NCBI GenBank assembly: GCA_900314595.1
Contig: OMVW01000011.1
Coordinates: forward strand, 1 to 45,223
From: an uncultured Dialister sp.
GTDB lineage: Bacteria; Bacillota; Negativicutes; Veillonellales; Dialisteraceae
DNA length: 45,223 nt
Reading direction: 5' to 3'
Position numbers and translations under genes: made by a program. Below the pieces are notes generated by a model. That model ran no database searches. It was not told the origin of the DNA and saw only the letters and a program-made list of their open reading frames with translations. Below are positions 17,471 through 25,600 of this stretch, piece by piece. Position 1 is the stretch's first letter, and each line of letters begins with the position of its first letter.

Positions 17471-18300
17471 GGGATAAGTGAAAAGTGATAAGTGAGGTCT
17501 TGGTCATGGAGTTTTACAAGCAATAGAATCTGATATTTCTCATAAGAGTGGGTTCGTGGTCTTGGAGGTAGTCAGACAATAGGATTGAAAATGATTCATA
17601 AGAGTGAACCCTTCAGCCTTCGGCCTGACGAAAGTGCCGCTGGGGATTGAACGACCTGTCAGTTATTACGTGACAGCTTTCCATGCCAGGAAAGCTGGTG
17701 AACGGAAGCATGAATTGGATTGGTGCCATTTGTGGGGATTTGGTTATGCCGGGTCTTTTTGTCTGCTGTCATTTGCGGCGCTGCGGTTGGAGCAGAAGAG
17801 GCCGCTGATGGCGGCCTGGAGTTTGAATGTATTCTCATCCGCATGCTTTGGTGAGTACGGACCCCTCAGCCTTCGGCAGCTCCCCGGGCGTCGGGGAGCC
17901 TGTTCGCATGCTTTGATTTTGCTTATGCCGCATGATTTGGTTTAGCTGGTTTCCATCGTCCTGCCGTCACTTGCGGTGCTGGGGGGGATTGACCTTTTCC
18001 CCCTCGCTGCGCTCGGGTACCTTTCCAGCAGCGGAAAGGGTGGAACGGTAGCATTCTTATCGGTATTGACGCTATTGAGATTATGTTTAAGCTGGGATTT
18101 TCTTTTCCGGAAGTACCAAAAGTCTGCGAGTACGGGAAATTTCCACAACGCAGCCACCATAGTCACGAAAGCCACGGATGGGAACCGGCGTCAGACAGAG
18201 CTAAGAGGCTGTTTCGACTGACCGGGACGAAGGCCTGGTGGGCCGTTTTGGCTAGGAAGGAGTCTGGTGGGGGCTCCCCCGGCCCCTGTTTCTTCCTCTA
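17471..18300. repeat. gene-free mosaic of degenerate intergenic repeats
   Basis: No credible gene is present. Contents in order are as follows. AAGTG-type simple repeat at 17473-17494. An imperfect direct repeat of about 55-60 bases, GGTCTTGG...CAATAGRAT...CATAAGAGTG, at 17496-17550 and 17558-17607. Three hairpin elements opening CCCTTCAGCCTTCGGC or similar, at about 17609-17645, 17861-17900 and 17998-18041; the last two have a GC-rich second hairpin. A divergent repeat, CTGYYGTCAYTTGCGGYGCTG, at about 17764-17785 and 17960-17982. Terminator-like hairpins GGCC-TGGTG-GGCC at about 18230 and GGGGC/GCCCC (18270-18274 with 18282-18286) near the end. Confidence 0.65.
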
Positions 18301-18316
18301 ACCTCATATAAATTTT

Positions 18317-18333
18317 TATGTTATAATAACATA
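18317..18333. promoter_or_regulatory. ruvC promoter -10 inside a perfect palindrome
   Basis: TGTTATAAT (18319-18327) is a consensus extended -10. It lies within TATGTTATAATAACATA (18317-18333), an exact eight-plus-one-plus-eight palindrome. A regulator bound here would block transcription of ruvCAB. The sequence does not match the LexA sites known to me. Confidence 0.45.
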
Positions 18334-18362
18334 GTATGTCTATTATTAAGATAGGATGGTTC

Positions 18363-18863
18363 ATGATGCGGGTATTGGGAATCGACCCGGGCACCGGGCG
18401 CTGCGGGTTCGGGGTGGTGGAGAAGAATGGCACGGCCATCACGCCGGTGAATTATGGGGTCATTGAGACTTACAAGGACCAGAGCGATCTGGAACGGCTG
18501 AATATCGTCTACGAAGGGATCTGCGAGCTCATTGCTGCCTACCGGCCCCAGTTCATGGGGGTGGAGACCCTCTATTTCAATACGAATATCACCACGGGCA
18601 TCAAAGTGGCCCAGGCGAGGGGAGTCATCCTCCTGGCGGGGTATCGGCAGAATATCCCCATCGTCCCCGTGACGCCGCTTCAGGTGAAGCAGCAGCTCAC
18701 AGGCTATGGCCGGGCGGACAAGAAGCAGGTCATAGAAATGGTGAAAAGGCTCATGCATATCAATAGGAAAATCGATCCCGATGACGCGGCGGATGCCCTG
18801 GCCATCGGGCTTACCGCAATTTATCATGTGGAACATGGTCAGTTATTTGAGGGAATGAAATGA
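18363..18863 (+). CDS. ruvC: Holliday junction resolvase RuvC
   Basis: Cuts Holliday junctions symmetrically during recombination repair, working with RuvAB. The RNase H-like fold has its acidic residues: D in LGIDPGTG, E in GVETLYF and the aspartates of PDDAADALAIGL. The start is ambiguous: 18363 and 18366 are adjacent ATGs behind an AGGA ribosome site, giving the canonical MRVLGIDPG. An in-frame ATG at 18336 lies only nine bases after the -10 and would add nine residues by leaderless initiation. ruvA overlaps its end by four bases (ATGA). Confidence 0.95.
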   Translation: MMRVLGIDPGTGRCGFGVVEKNGTAITPVNYGVIETYKDQSDLERLNIVYEGICELIAAYRPQFMGVETLYFNTNITTGIKVAQARGVILLAGYRQNIPIVPVTPLQVKQQLTGYGRADKKQVIEMVKRLMHINRKIDPDDAADALAIGLTAIYHVEHGQLFEGMK

Positions 18864-19462
18864 TTGGATACGTACGAGGCAGGGTAACAGCCCTTTTTAA
18901 AGATTCCTGTTTTCTGGAAGCAGGGGGCATAGGATATCGGATTTTTATTTCTGACAAGACGAGACAGCAGCTGCAGACCGGGGAAGAAGCAAAACTTCTC
19001 ACGTACATGGCGGTTCGGGAAGATGCCATCCTGCTTTATGGATTCCTGGGGCAGGAGGAGCATGACTTATTTTTGATCCTTCTTTCTGTTTCAAAAATAG
19101 GTCCCAAAGTGGCCATGGGCATCCTTTCCTCCATGACACCATCAGCCTTTGTAGGCGCTGTAAAGACAGGAAATGTGACAGCCCTGACGAAGCTCCCCGG
19201 CATCGGCAAGAAAACTGCCGAGAGGCTCCTGGTGGAGCTGAAGGATAAAGTGGGTGCCTTTGTTTCCGAAGAGGAACCGGTGAATACGGAACCGGAAACT
19301 CCGGCAGATGACGGCATTACAGGGGGAGCCATCAAAGCGCTCATGGCTCTAGGCTATGAAACAGGGGAAATCATGCCGGTACTGAAAAAGCTTTCCGGCT
19401 CCTATGACAGCGTATCGAAACTGGTTTCCGCGGCACTTCGCGAATTTGCCCGGGGAGATTAA
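18860..19462 (+). CDS. ruvA: Holliday junction helicase subunit RuvA
   Basis: Tetrameric junction-binding subunit that loads RuvB. The N-terminal OB fold starts MIGYVRGRVTALFKD, and the middle domain has paired helix-hairpin-helix motifs with VSKIGPKVAMGIL and LPGIGKKTAERLLVELKDK. A short acidic linker (residues about 137-152) leads to the C-terminal RuvB-binding three-helix domain with ALMALGYE. Two hundred residues is the normal length. The four-base overlap with ruvC implies translational coupling, and ruvB starts nine bases downstream. Confidence 0.96.
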   Translation: MIGYVRGRVTALFKDSCFLEAGGIGYRIFISDKTRQQLQTGEEAKLLTYMAVREDAILLYGFLGQEEHDLFLILLSVSKIGPKVAMGILSSMTPSAFVGAVKTGNVTALTKLPGIGKKTAERLLVELKDKVGAFVSEEEPVNTEPETPADDGITGGAIKALMALGYETGEIMPVLKKLSGSYDSVSKLVSAALREFARGD

Positions 19463-19471
19463 GGAGTAAGT

Positions 19472-20572
19472 ATGAAAAATAAATATATAAAGAGCCTTGG
19501 CGGCCGGGATGAGGAAGAAGTGCTGGGTAGTACAGGTCGAATCGTTTCCACCGAGGAAATACCGAAAGATGAATGGCAGACATCGCTCCGTCCCCAGCAG
19601 CTGGATGATTACATCGGTCAGGAAGCGTTCAAGAAAAATCTGAAAGTCTATATCGCCGCGGCCAAATCCCGCAAGGAGGCACTGGATCATGTGCTCCTTT
19701 ACGGACCGCCGGGCCTCGGAAAGACGACCATGGCAAAAATCATTGCCAATGAACTGGGAGCTCAGTTTAAGCAGACAAGCGGCCCGGCTATCGGAAGACC
19801 CGGTGAACTGGCGGCAATCTTGACTACCCTGCAGGATCATGATGTCCTTTTCATCGATGAAATTCACCGGCTGAACCGGAATGTGGAGGAAATACTGTAT
19901 TCCGCCATGGAAGATTTTGCCCTTGATATCGTCATGGGGAAAGGCACCGGCGCTTCCTCCATCCGTATCGATCTCGCTCATTTTACATTGATTGGAGCGA
20001 CTACCCGGGCGGGCTCCCTTTCCGCACCTCTCCGGGACCGTTTCCTCATCACGAACCATATGCAGTTCTATGAGCCTTCTGAATTGAAACTCATCATTAC
20101 GAGGGCTGCCCATATCCTTGGAATCGATATCGATGATACGGGAGCAGAAGAAATCGCAAGACGTTCCCGGGGCACGCCCCGTATCGCAAACAGGCTTTTA
20201 AAGAGAATCCGCGATTTTGCCCAGGTCCTGGGAAGTGCCATTACGGCGGATATTGCTTCTGAAGCCCTGGCCGCTCTTCATGTGGATGGTATCGGTCTGG
20301 ACGATCTGGATAATGAAATTTTAAAATCCATCATTTATAAATTTGGCGGCGGTCCTGTAGGCATTGATACCCTTTCTGCCGCAGTCAGCGAGGAAAGGGC
20401 TACTATTGAAGATGTTTGCGAACCCTATCTCATGCAGATCGGGTTTATTTCCAGGACCCCAAGAGGCAGAATTGCCACAAAGGCAGCCTATGACCACATA
20501 GGGGCTGTCTGGAATCCGAATGGAAACCAGCCACCGGAAAGGAGCCTGTTTGATGAAGATGGAAACAGGTAA
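19472..20572 (+). CDS. ruvB: Holliday junction helicase ATPase RuvB
   Basis: Hexameric AAA+ motor for branch migration. Walker A is GPPGLGKTT near residue 78, Walker B is LFIDEIHRLN, sensor 1 is in LIGATTRAG, the arginine finger is in APLRDRF, and the C-terminal winged helix contains PYLMQIGFISRTPRGR. The N-terminus carries a longer than usual leader of about 40 residues (GGRDEEEVLGSTGRIV) before RPQQLDDYIGQ. That gives 366 residues against about 335-350 typically. The DUF2905 gene starts inside its last 20 bases. Confidence 0.96.
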   Translation: MKNKYIKSLGGRDEEEVLGSTGRIVSTEEIPKDEWQTSLRPQQLDDYIGQEAFKKNLKVYIAAAKSRKEALDHVLLYGPPGLGKTTMAKIIANELGAQFKQTSGPAIGRPGELAAILTTLQDHDVLFIDEIHRLNRNVEEILYSAMEDFALDIVMGKGTGASSIRIDLAHFTLIGATTRAGSLSAPLRDRFLITNHMQFYEPSELKLIITRAAHILGIDIDDTGAEEIARRSRGTPRIANRLLKRIRDFAQVLGSAITADIASEALAALHVDGIGLDDLDNEILKSIIYKFGGGPVGIDTLSAAVSEERATIEDVCEPYLMQIGFISRTPRGRIATKAAYDHIGAVWNPNGNQPPERSLFDEDGNR

Positions 20573-20771
20573 GATTCTCATCCTCATCGGCATCCTTTTC
20601 ATCCTGGCAGGCTGTTTCTTCTATTTTGGAGGGAAACTCAATTTTCTGGGCCATCTTCCGGGAGATATTCATTTCTCCAAAGGAAATACGGAATTCTATT
20701 TCCCCATCGTTTCCTCCATCCTGGTCAGCGTGATCGGGACCATTATTCTTAATCTGTTCTTCAGAAGGTAA
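20553..20771 (+). CDS. DUF2905 small membrane protein
   Basis: A 72-residue protein with two hydrophobic helices (LILIGILFILAGCFFYF and FPIVSSILVSVIGTIILNLFF) flanking LGHLPGDIHF, the signature of DUF2905. Its function is unknown; in many Firmicutes it follows ruvB or precedes spoIID as here. The ATG at 20553 is chosen because AAAGGAG lies ten bases upstream; an earlier in-frame ATG at 20520 is inside ruvB. It overlaps ruvB by 20 bases, and the next gene begins four bases after its stop. Confidence 0.85.
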   Translation: MKMETGKILILIGILFILAGCFFYFGGKLNFLGHLPGDIHFSKGNTEFYFPIVSSILVSVIGTIILNLFFRR

Positions 20772-20775
20772 TCGA

Positions 20776-22149
20776 ATGAATAAAAAATATGTTGCTGCCA
20801 TGATTCTGTCATTGGCCATTCCTTTCGGAATGATGAGGACAGTCTCCGCAGAAAGTATCCCGGTGCAGCGGAAGGCCGTGGTCAATCACGCCACGAAGTC
20901 CGGCTCTGCGCCGGTTAAAGTGACGGTGAAAGCAGCCACGAAAGCTTCCGCTCCCAAGAAATCATCGGATAGGGATGAAAAGAAGAAAACTTCAAAAAGC
21001 ACTTCCAAAACGAAAGCTTCCTCCAAAAATAAAAACTCTTCCGGAAATACATTGAAAATTTCAGCCCTCGGGCCGGAAGTGGAAGTGGGACTTCTATCAA
21101 ATACCCGGTTCAGTATCACCGCCCTTGTGCCGCTCCAGGCTGTTTCCAATGGCAAAGTTATCGGGAAGTACAATAATGGCGTCTCTATTTCCATTACAAG
21201 AAGTGGAAATACGATTCTTGTGAATGGCAAGAAGGCGGGAGAAAAAGTGTATCTTTCCGGCGGAAAAGGAGCGCCTGCCTTTGCGGTGAAGGGCAATCAG
21301 TACAGGGGGGCCATGAAACTTGTCCCTTCCCCCTGGAACAGCAATGTGACCCTGGTCAATGTGGTCCCCATGGAAACTTACCTCCAGGGCGTGGTTCCCA
21401 GTGAGATCGTGCCTTCCTGGCATGCTGATGCCATCCGTGCACAGGCTGTGGCAGCCCGGACCTATGCTTATTTCCATAAAAATAGCTATCGCTCTTCGGG
21501 CTATGATGTGACGGATGATACCCGTTCCCAGGTCTATCGCGGATCATCCGTAGAAACGACGGCGACCAATAATGCAATCAAAGATACGGCAGGAGAAATC
21601 ATCACTTACGGAGGAAAAGCCATTGATGCGGTTTTCCACTCTTCCGGCGGCGGTTATACGGAAAACAGTGAAAACGTGTGGGGCACCCAGGTGCCATACC
21701 TCCGGGGAGTGAAAGAATTCTATACAGGAAATCCCTGGACGAAGACCGTTTCCCTTTCTACCTTCATCAAGAGCATGGCCAATATGGGGTACAACGTGGG
21801 TGCTGTGAAAAATATCAAATTATCCCATCTCCGCATAGGGCAGGCGCATAAAGCAAATGACCGGGGTATTTCAGGCCGCGTAAAGAGTATCACACTCATC
21901 GGGAAGAAAGGGACAAGGACAGTACCCGGTGAGAAGATTGAAATCCTATATGGTCTGGACAGTGCCCTCTATGATTTTTCTATCAAGGGGAAAAATCTTG
22001 TCATTACCGGTTATGGCTATGGACACGGACTTGGGCTTTCTCAGTGGGGAGCCGAGGAAATGGCGGAAAAATATGCCCGGGGCAAGGATTACTACAAAAC
22101 AATTCTGACTCATTATTTCACGGGGACCAAAATTGAAAAATTGTATTAA
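20776..22149 (+). CDS. spoIID: SpoIID/LytB-domain cell-wall protein
   Basis: Probable secreted peptidoglycan lytic enzyme of the SpoIID family, which in Bacillus removes glycan with stripped stem peptides. An N-terminal signal peptide (MNKKYVAAMILSLAIPFG...VSA) is followed by a Lys/Ser-rich linker of about 60 residues and the conserved domain with ETYLQGVVPSEIVPSWH, including the putative catalytic glutamate, and AIRAQAVAARTYAY. The C-terminal GYGYGHGLGLSQWGAEEMA is the family hallmark. In a non-sporulating Negativicute it would act in wall turnover. No other sporulation gene is in view, so the name reflects homology only. It is co-transcribed with the ruv genes. Confidence 0.9.
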   Translation: MNKKYVAAMILSLAIPFGMMRTVSAESIPVQRKAVVNHATKSGSAPVKVTVKAATKASAPKKSSDRDEKKKTSKSTSKTKASSKNKNSSGNTLKISALGPEVEVGLLSNTRFSITALVPLQAVSNGKVIGKYNNGVSISITRSGNTILVNGKKAGEKVYLSGGKGAPAFAVKGNQYRGAMKLVPSPWNSNVTLVNVVPMETYLQGVVPSEIVPSWHADAIRAQAVAARTYAYFHKNSYRSSGYDVTDDTRSQVYRGSSVETTATNNAIKDTAGEIITYGGKAIDAVFHSSGGGYTENSENVWGTQVPYLRGVKEFYTGNPWTKTVSLSTFIKSMANMGYNVGAVKNIKLSHLRIGQAHKANDRGISGRVKSITLIGKKGTRTVPGEKIEILYGLDSALYDFSIKGKNLVITGYGYGHGLGLSQWGAEEMAEKYARGKDYYKTILTHYFTGTKIEKLY

Positions 22150-22156
22150 CCTTTCC

Positions 22157-22185
22157 TTGACGGCTTATATAATAAGTAATAAAGT
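22157..22185 (+). promoter_or_regulatory. weak promoter candidate before queA
   Basis: TTGACG (22157-22162) and TAAAGT (22180-22185) have a 17-base spacer. The -10 is poor. A TTAGT/CAGCCGG repeat fragment at 22207-22235 lies between this and queA. Confidence 0.3.
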
Positions 22186-22283
22186 AATAAAGCTGACTGC
22201 ATATAAGCAGCCGGTAGTTATTGGTTAGTGACTGGCGGCGGAAATTGAAAGCCGCGGCTATGATTGTCAGGAGCTATAGCGAA

Positions 22284-23303
22284 ATGAAACTTGAAGAATT
22301 TAATTATGATCTTCCAAAGGATCTCATTGCACAGGAACCGGCAGAACCTCGCGATTCCTGCCGGCTTATGATGCTGGACAAAAAGACGGGCGAATGGTCT
22401 CATCACCATTTCAGGGATATCCTGGATGAAATCCGGGAAGGAGATATTTTCGTATTCAATAATACGAAGGTCATTCCGGCCCGTCTGTACGGGAAGAAGA
22501 AGGAAACCGGGGGCAAGGTGGAAATGCTCCTTCTGACGCCGAAGGGAAATGACCAGTGGGAAGTCCTCGTCAACCCGGGAAGAAAAGCACTGCCGGGAAC
22601 GGAAATTGAATTTTCTGATTCCTGCTATTGCAAAGTGCTGGACAAGACGGAGTTTGGCGGACGGCTGGTGGAATTCCACTATGAAGGCAATTTTGACAGC
22701 CTTCTGGATCAGCTGGGAGAGATGCCGACGCCTCCCTATATACATAAGAAACTGGAAAATAACGATGAATACCAGACAGTTTATGCCAAGTACAAAGGCT
22801 CCGCAGCTGCGCCTACGGCAGGCCTTCACTTCACACCGGAACTCATGGAGGAAATGAAGAAGAAAGGGGCAGAGCTTCTTTTCGTCACTCTTCATGTGGG
22901 CATCGGCACGTTCCGTCCTGTTTCCGAAGCAAATATTGAAGATCATGAAATGCACAAAGAATGGTATACGGTGAATCAGGATGTGGCAGACAAAATCAAT
23001 CAGGCCAGGACAGAAGGCCGCCGTATCATTGCCGTAGGGACGACTTCTGTCCGCACCCTCGAATCAGCAGGCCAGAGCGGGACTCTTCAGAGCGGCAGCG
23101 GCTGGACTCAGCTTTATATTTACCCCGGATATCAGTGGCACATGGTAGATGCCATCGTCACCAATTTCCATCTTCCCGAATCCACACTCGTCATGATGAT
23201 GGCTTCTTTTGCGGGAAGGGAACATATCCTTGCCGCCTATGAAGAGGCAGTCCGTCAGAAGTACAGATTTTTCTCCTTCGGCGATGCCATGTTTATCAGA
23301 TAA
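22284..23303 (+). CDS. queA: S-adenosylmethionine:tRNA ribosyltransferase-isomerase
   Basis: Makes epoxyqueuosine in tRNA by transferring the ribosyl group of SAM onto preQ1 in the wobble position. MKLEEFNYDLPKDLIAQEPAEPRD, the KVIPARL stretch, PPYI with the following Y-A repeat motifs, and AAPTAGLHFTPELM are all characteristic. The C-terminus ends in ESTLVMMMASFAGRE. The start at 22284 is chosen over an upstream frame opening at 22221 because the conserved N-terminus begins there and AGGAG is ten bases upstream. The 339-residue length is typical. It lies nine bases before tgt, the preceding enzyme of the same modification pathway. Confidence 0.95.
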   Translation: MKLEEFNYDLPKDLIAQEPAEPRDSCRLMMLDKKTGEWSHHHFRDILDEIREGDIFVFNNTKVIPARLYGKKKETGGKVEMLLLTPKGNDQWEVLVNPGRKALPGTEIEFSDSCYCKVLDKTEFGGRLVEFHYEGNFDSLLDQLGEMPTPPYIHKKLENNDEYQTVYAKYKGSAAAPTAGLHFTPELMEEMKKKGAELLFVTLHVGIGTFRPVSEANIEDHEMHKEWYTVNQDVADKINQARTEGRRIIAVGTTSVRTLESAGQSGTLQSGSGWTQLYIYPGYQWHMVDAIVTNFHLPESTLVMMMASFAGREHILAAYEEAVRQKYRFFSFGDAMFIR

Positions 23304-23312
23304 GGAAAAAGT

Positions 23313-24422
23313 ATGGTTATCAATTACGAACTGGTGGCAGAAGACAAGATAACCGGTGCCCGCGCCGGACTTCTCCACACACCCCACGGAACTTTCAAGA
23401 CTCCCATGTTCATGCCTGTCGGCACACAGGCTACTGTAAAAACGGTAACCCCTGAAGAACTGGAGGCAGCAGGGGCCCAGATCATCCTGTCTAATACATA
23501 CCACCTTTTCCTTCGCCCTGGAACGGAACTTATCCGTGAGGCCGGGGGCCTTCATGATTTCATGAACTGGCATAAGGGAATTCTCACTGACAGCGGCGGA
23601 TTCCAGGTCTTTTCCCTGGGGGCCATGAGAAAAATCACGGAGGAAGGGGTTCATTTCCGTTCCTTCCTGGACGGCTCGAAACAGTTTCTTTCTCCTGAAG
23701 TTTCCATTCATGCCCAGGAGGACCTGGGAAGCGATATCGCCATGGCTTTTGACGAATGCATTCCCTATCCGGCCGATTACAAGTATGCCGACCAGTCCAC
23801 GGCCCGCACCACCCGCTGGGCAGAGCGCTGCATCAAAGCCCATACGAGGACGGACAGGGGGATGTTCGGTATCGTCCAGGGCGGCATGTATAAAGATTTA
23901 AGACGAAGATCCTGTGAGGAAATATCAGCCATGCCTTTTGACGGAATGGCAATCGGAGGACTTTCCGTGGGTGAACCTCATGACCTCATGTATGAAATCC
24001 TTGAATATACGACTCAATTCCTGCCGGTGAATAAAGCCCGCTATCTCATGGGCGTAGGGACTCCGGACTGCCTCGTCGAAGGCGTGGCAAGAGGGGTGGA
24101 TATGTTTGACTGCGTATTCCCCACGAGAGTGGCCAGAAACGGCATGGCGATGGTCCACACGGGCCGGCTCAATATGAAGAACAAGCAGTATGAAAGGGAC
24201 TGGGGACCTCTCGAAGAAGGCTGCCAGTGCTATACCTGTCAGCATTACAGCCGGGCCTATATCCGTCATCTGTATAAGTCCGAAGAACTTCTAGCCTTCC
24301 GCCTCGTGACCATTCACAATCTCTATTTCCTTCTCCAGTTTATGAGGGATATGAGGCAGGCTATTATTGACGGAAACTTTACGGAGTTTAGAGAAAGTTT
24401 CATGGCAAATTACAAAAGATAA
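23313..24422 (+). CDS. tgt: queuine/preQ1 tRNA-guanine transglycosylase
   Basis: Exchanges guanine 34 of Asp, Asn, His and Tyr tRNAs for preQ1. The barrel has the catalytic aspartates in LTDSGGFQVFSLG and MFDCVFPTR, the substrate stretch GIVQGGMYKDLR and GLSVGEP. The zinc site CQCYTCQHYSRAYIRHL is complete, with a later histidine in TIHNL. The 369-residue length is normal. It is immediately downstream of queA. With no queC-queF genes here, preQ1 synthesis or uptake must be encoded elsewhere. Confidence 0.97.
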   Translation: MVINYELVAEDKITGARAGLLHTPHGTFKTPMFMPVGTQATVKTVTPEELEAAGAQIILSNTYHLFLRPGTELIREAGGLHDFMNWHKGILTDSGGFQVFSLGAMRKITEEGVHFRSFLDGSKQFLSPEVSIHAQEDLGSDIAMAFDECIPYPADYKYADQSTARTTRWAERCIKAHTRTDRGMFGIVQGGMYKDLRRRSCEEISAMPFDGMAIGGLSVGEPHDLMYEILEYTTQFLPVNKARYLMGVGTPDCLVEGVARGVDMFDCVFPTRVARNGMAMVHTGRLNMKNKQYERDWGPLEEGCQCYTCQHYSRAYIRHLYKSEELLAFRLVTIHNLYFLLQFMRDMRQAIIDGNFTEFRESFMANYKR

Positions 24423-24442
24423 AGACAGAACAGAGAGACTTG

Positions 24443-24451
24443 TGGTAAAAT
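24443..24451 (+). promoter_or_regulatory. yajC-secDF promoter (extended -10)
   Basis: TGGTAAAAT at 24443-24451 fits the extended -10 used repeatedly in this window. It lies 29 bases before the yajC start and would let the secretion genes be transcribed separately from tgt. Confidence 0.45.
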
Positions 24452-24479
24452 AAACGATATATTGTTGGAGGTGAATCAA

Positions 24480-24986
24480 ATGGAAGAGAAAGTATTGAAT
24501 TTTATCAGCCTGGCATGGCCTTTCCTGATCCTGGTGGCAGTCATGTATTTCTTCATGTACCGTCCTACCCAGAAGATGAAAGTGGAGAGAGGCCGTTTCC
24601 TGCTGTCCCTGAAAAAGGGAGATGAAGTGGTGACTGCCGGCGGCGTACACGGAGTCATTAAAGTTCTTCGCGACAAGTATGTGGAACTGGAAATTGCTTC
24701 AAAAGTGATCATCAAAGTTGAAAAGACCGCGATTCAGCACAGGGCAGGAGAAGAGATGCCCGGTGAAGGCGCTGAAGAACCGAAGAACGGAAAGAAAACA
24801 TCCCGGGATGACTCCAAAGCCAAAAAGAGTAAGGACGTCAAAGAAGCTGAACCTGAAGTGGTAGAAGAAATCGTGGAAGTGGATGATCCGAAAGATGCCG
24901 GCACGGAAGTCGTTGAAGAAGTGGTAGAAGTGGAAGACGAAGCTGCCAAACCGGAAAAAGCTGATAAAAAAGAGGATAAAAAATGA
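24480..24986 (+). CDS. yajC: preprotein translocase subunit YajC with long acidic tail
   Basis: Small accessory subunit of the SecDF-YajC complex. One N-terminal membrane helix (FLILVAVMYFFMY) precedes RPTQKM and the conserved cytoplasmic domain with LKKGDEVVTAGGVHGVI. Family members are usually 85-115 residues, but this one is 168. After about residue 95 it carries a low-complexity tail of Glu, Val, Lys and Asp that includes the duplicated EVVEEIVEVDD and EVVEEVVEVED. The start is the ATG at 24480 after TTGGAGGTG; an upstream TTG frame is the ribosome site itself. The next gene overlaps it by four bases. Confidence 0.93.
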   Translation: MEEKVLNFISLAWPFLILVAVMYFFMYRPTQKMKVERGRFLLSLKKGDEVVTAGGVHGVIKVLRDKYVELEIASKVIIKVEKTAIQHRAGEEMPGEGAEEPKNGKKTSRDDSKAKKSKDVKEAEPEVVEEIVEVDDPKDAGTEVVEEVVEVEDEAAKPEKADKKEDKK

Positions 24987-25600
24987 GGAATGCGGGGATT
25001 CCTGATTCGGAAAAGAAGAAGGAAATCCGCCGGAAGATGCTCGCTAGAAGGCGGGCTCTTTCTGATGATGAGGTAAAAGCGAAAAGTCTTTCCCTTATGA
25101 AGGAAATCCTTTCCCTTCCCGAATATCAGAAGGCAGGGACCATTATGGCATTTCTGGCCATGAAAGGGGAGTCCAATCTGGACCTGTTCATCGAAAAGGC
25201 TCTTTCCGACGGGAAGAAAGTCTATGTGCCCGTATGCCTTCCACAGCGTCAGATGGAAGCCGGAAGGCTGCTCGATATGGACCATTTCGTCAAAGGCCCC
25301 CTGGGACTTCGGGATCTTCCCAAAGGCTATGAGACTATCGAACCGGAAAAGCTGGATCTGGTCCTGATCCCGGCAGCCGCCGTGGACAGAATGGGAAACA
25401 GAATCGGCATGGGAGCCGGCTATTATGACCGGTTCCTCACCCGTATTTCCTTTGAAAAAAGAGTGGCTGCTCTCTGGGATTTTCAGGTGGTGGACGAAGT
25501 TCCATCAGAACCTTTTGACCGGAAAATGGCAAAAATCGTTACCGACAAGGGTATGATTGAAGTGAAAAGAGGTTTAAGTTTTGGAAAAGAAAAGGACTAG
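24983..25600 (+). CDS. 5-formyltetrahydrofolate cyclo-ligase
   Basis: ATP-dependent conversion of 5-formyl- to 5,10-methenyl-tetrahydrofolate, returning a storage folate to one-carbon metabolism. The basic N-terminus EIRRKMLARRRALS, KVYVPVC, LDLVLIPAAAVDRMGNRIGMGAGYYDRFL and the C-terminal basic strand are typical of the YgfA/MTHFS family; 205 residues is normal. It overlaps yajC by four bases and secD by twenty, so it is translated within the secretion operon. That placement is unusual for a folate gene, and no functional link is known to me. Confidence 0.93.
   Translation: MRNAGIPDSEKKKEIRRKMLARRRALSDDEVKAKSLSLMKEILSLPEYQKAGTIMAFLAMKGESNLDLFIEKALSDGKKVYVPVCLPQRQMEAGRLLDMDHFVKGPLGLRDLPKGYETIEPEKLDLVLIPAAAVDRMGNRIGMGAGYYDRFLTRISFEKRVAALWDFQVVDEVPSEPFDRKMAKIVTDKGMIEVKRGLSFGKEKD

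Noticed and set aside
18061..18295. A defined small RNA gene ending in the GGGGC/GCCCC hairpin
   Set aside because: A TTGACG is present at 18066 but no matching -10, and no known RNA family is recognised; left as part of the mosaic.
17604..18301. Several 70-110 codon frames in the gltS-ruvC gap
   Set aside because: They overlap each other in different frames, cross hairpin repeats, lack ribosome sites and show no recognisable protein features.
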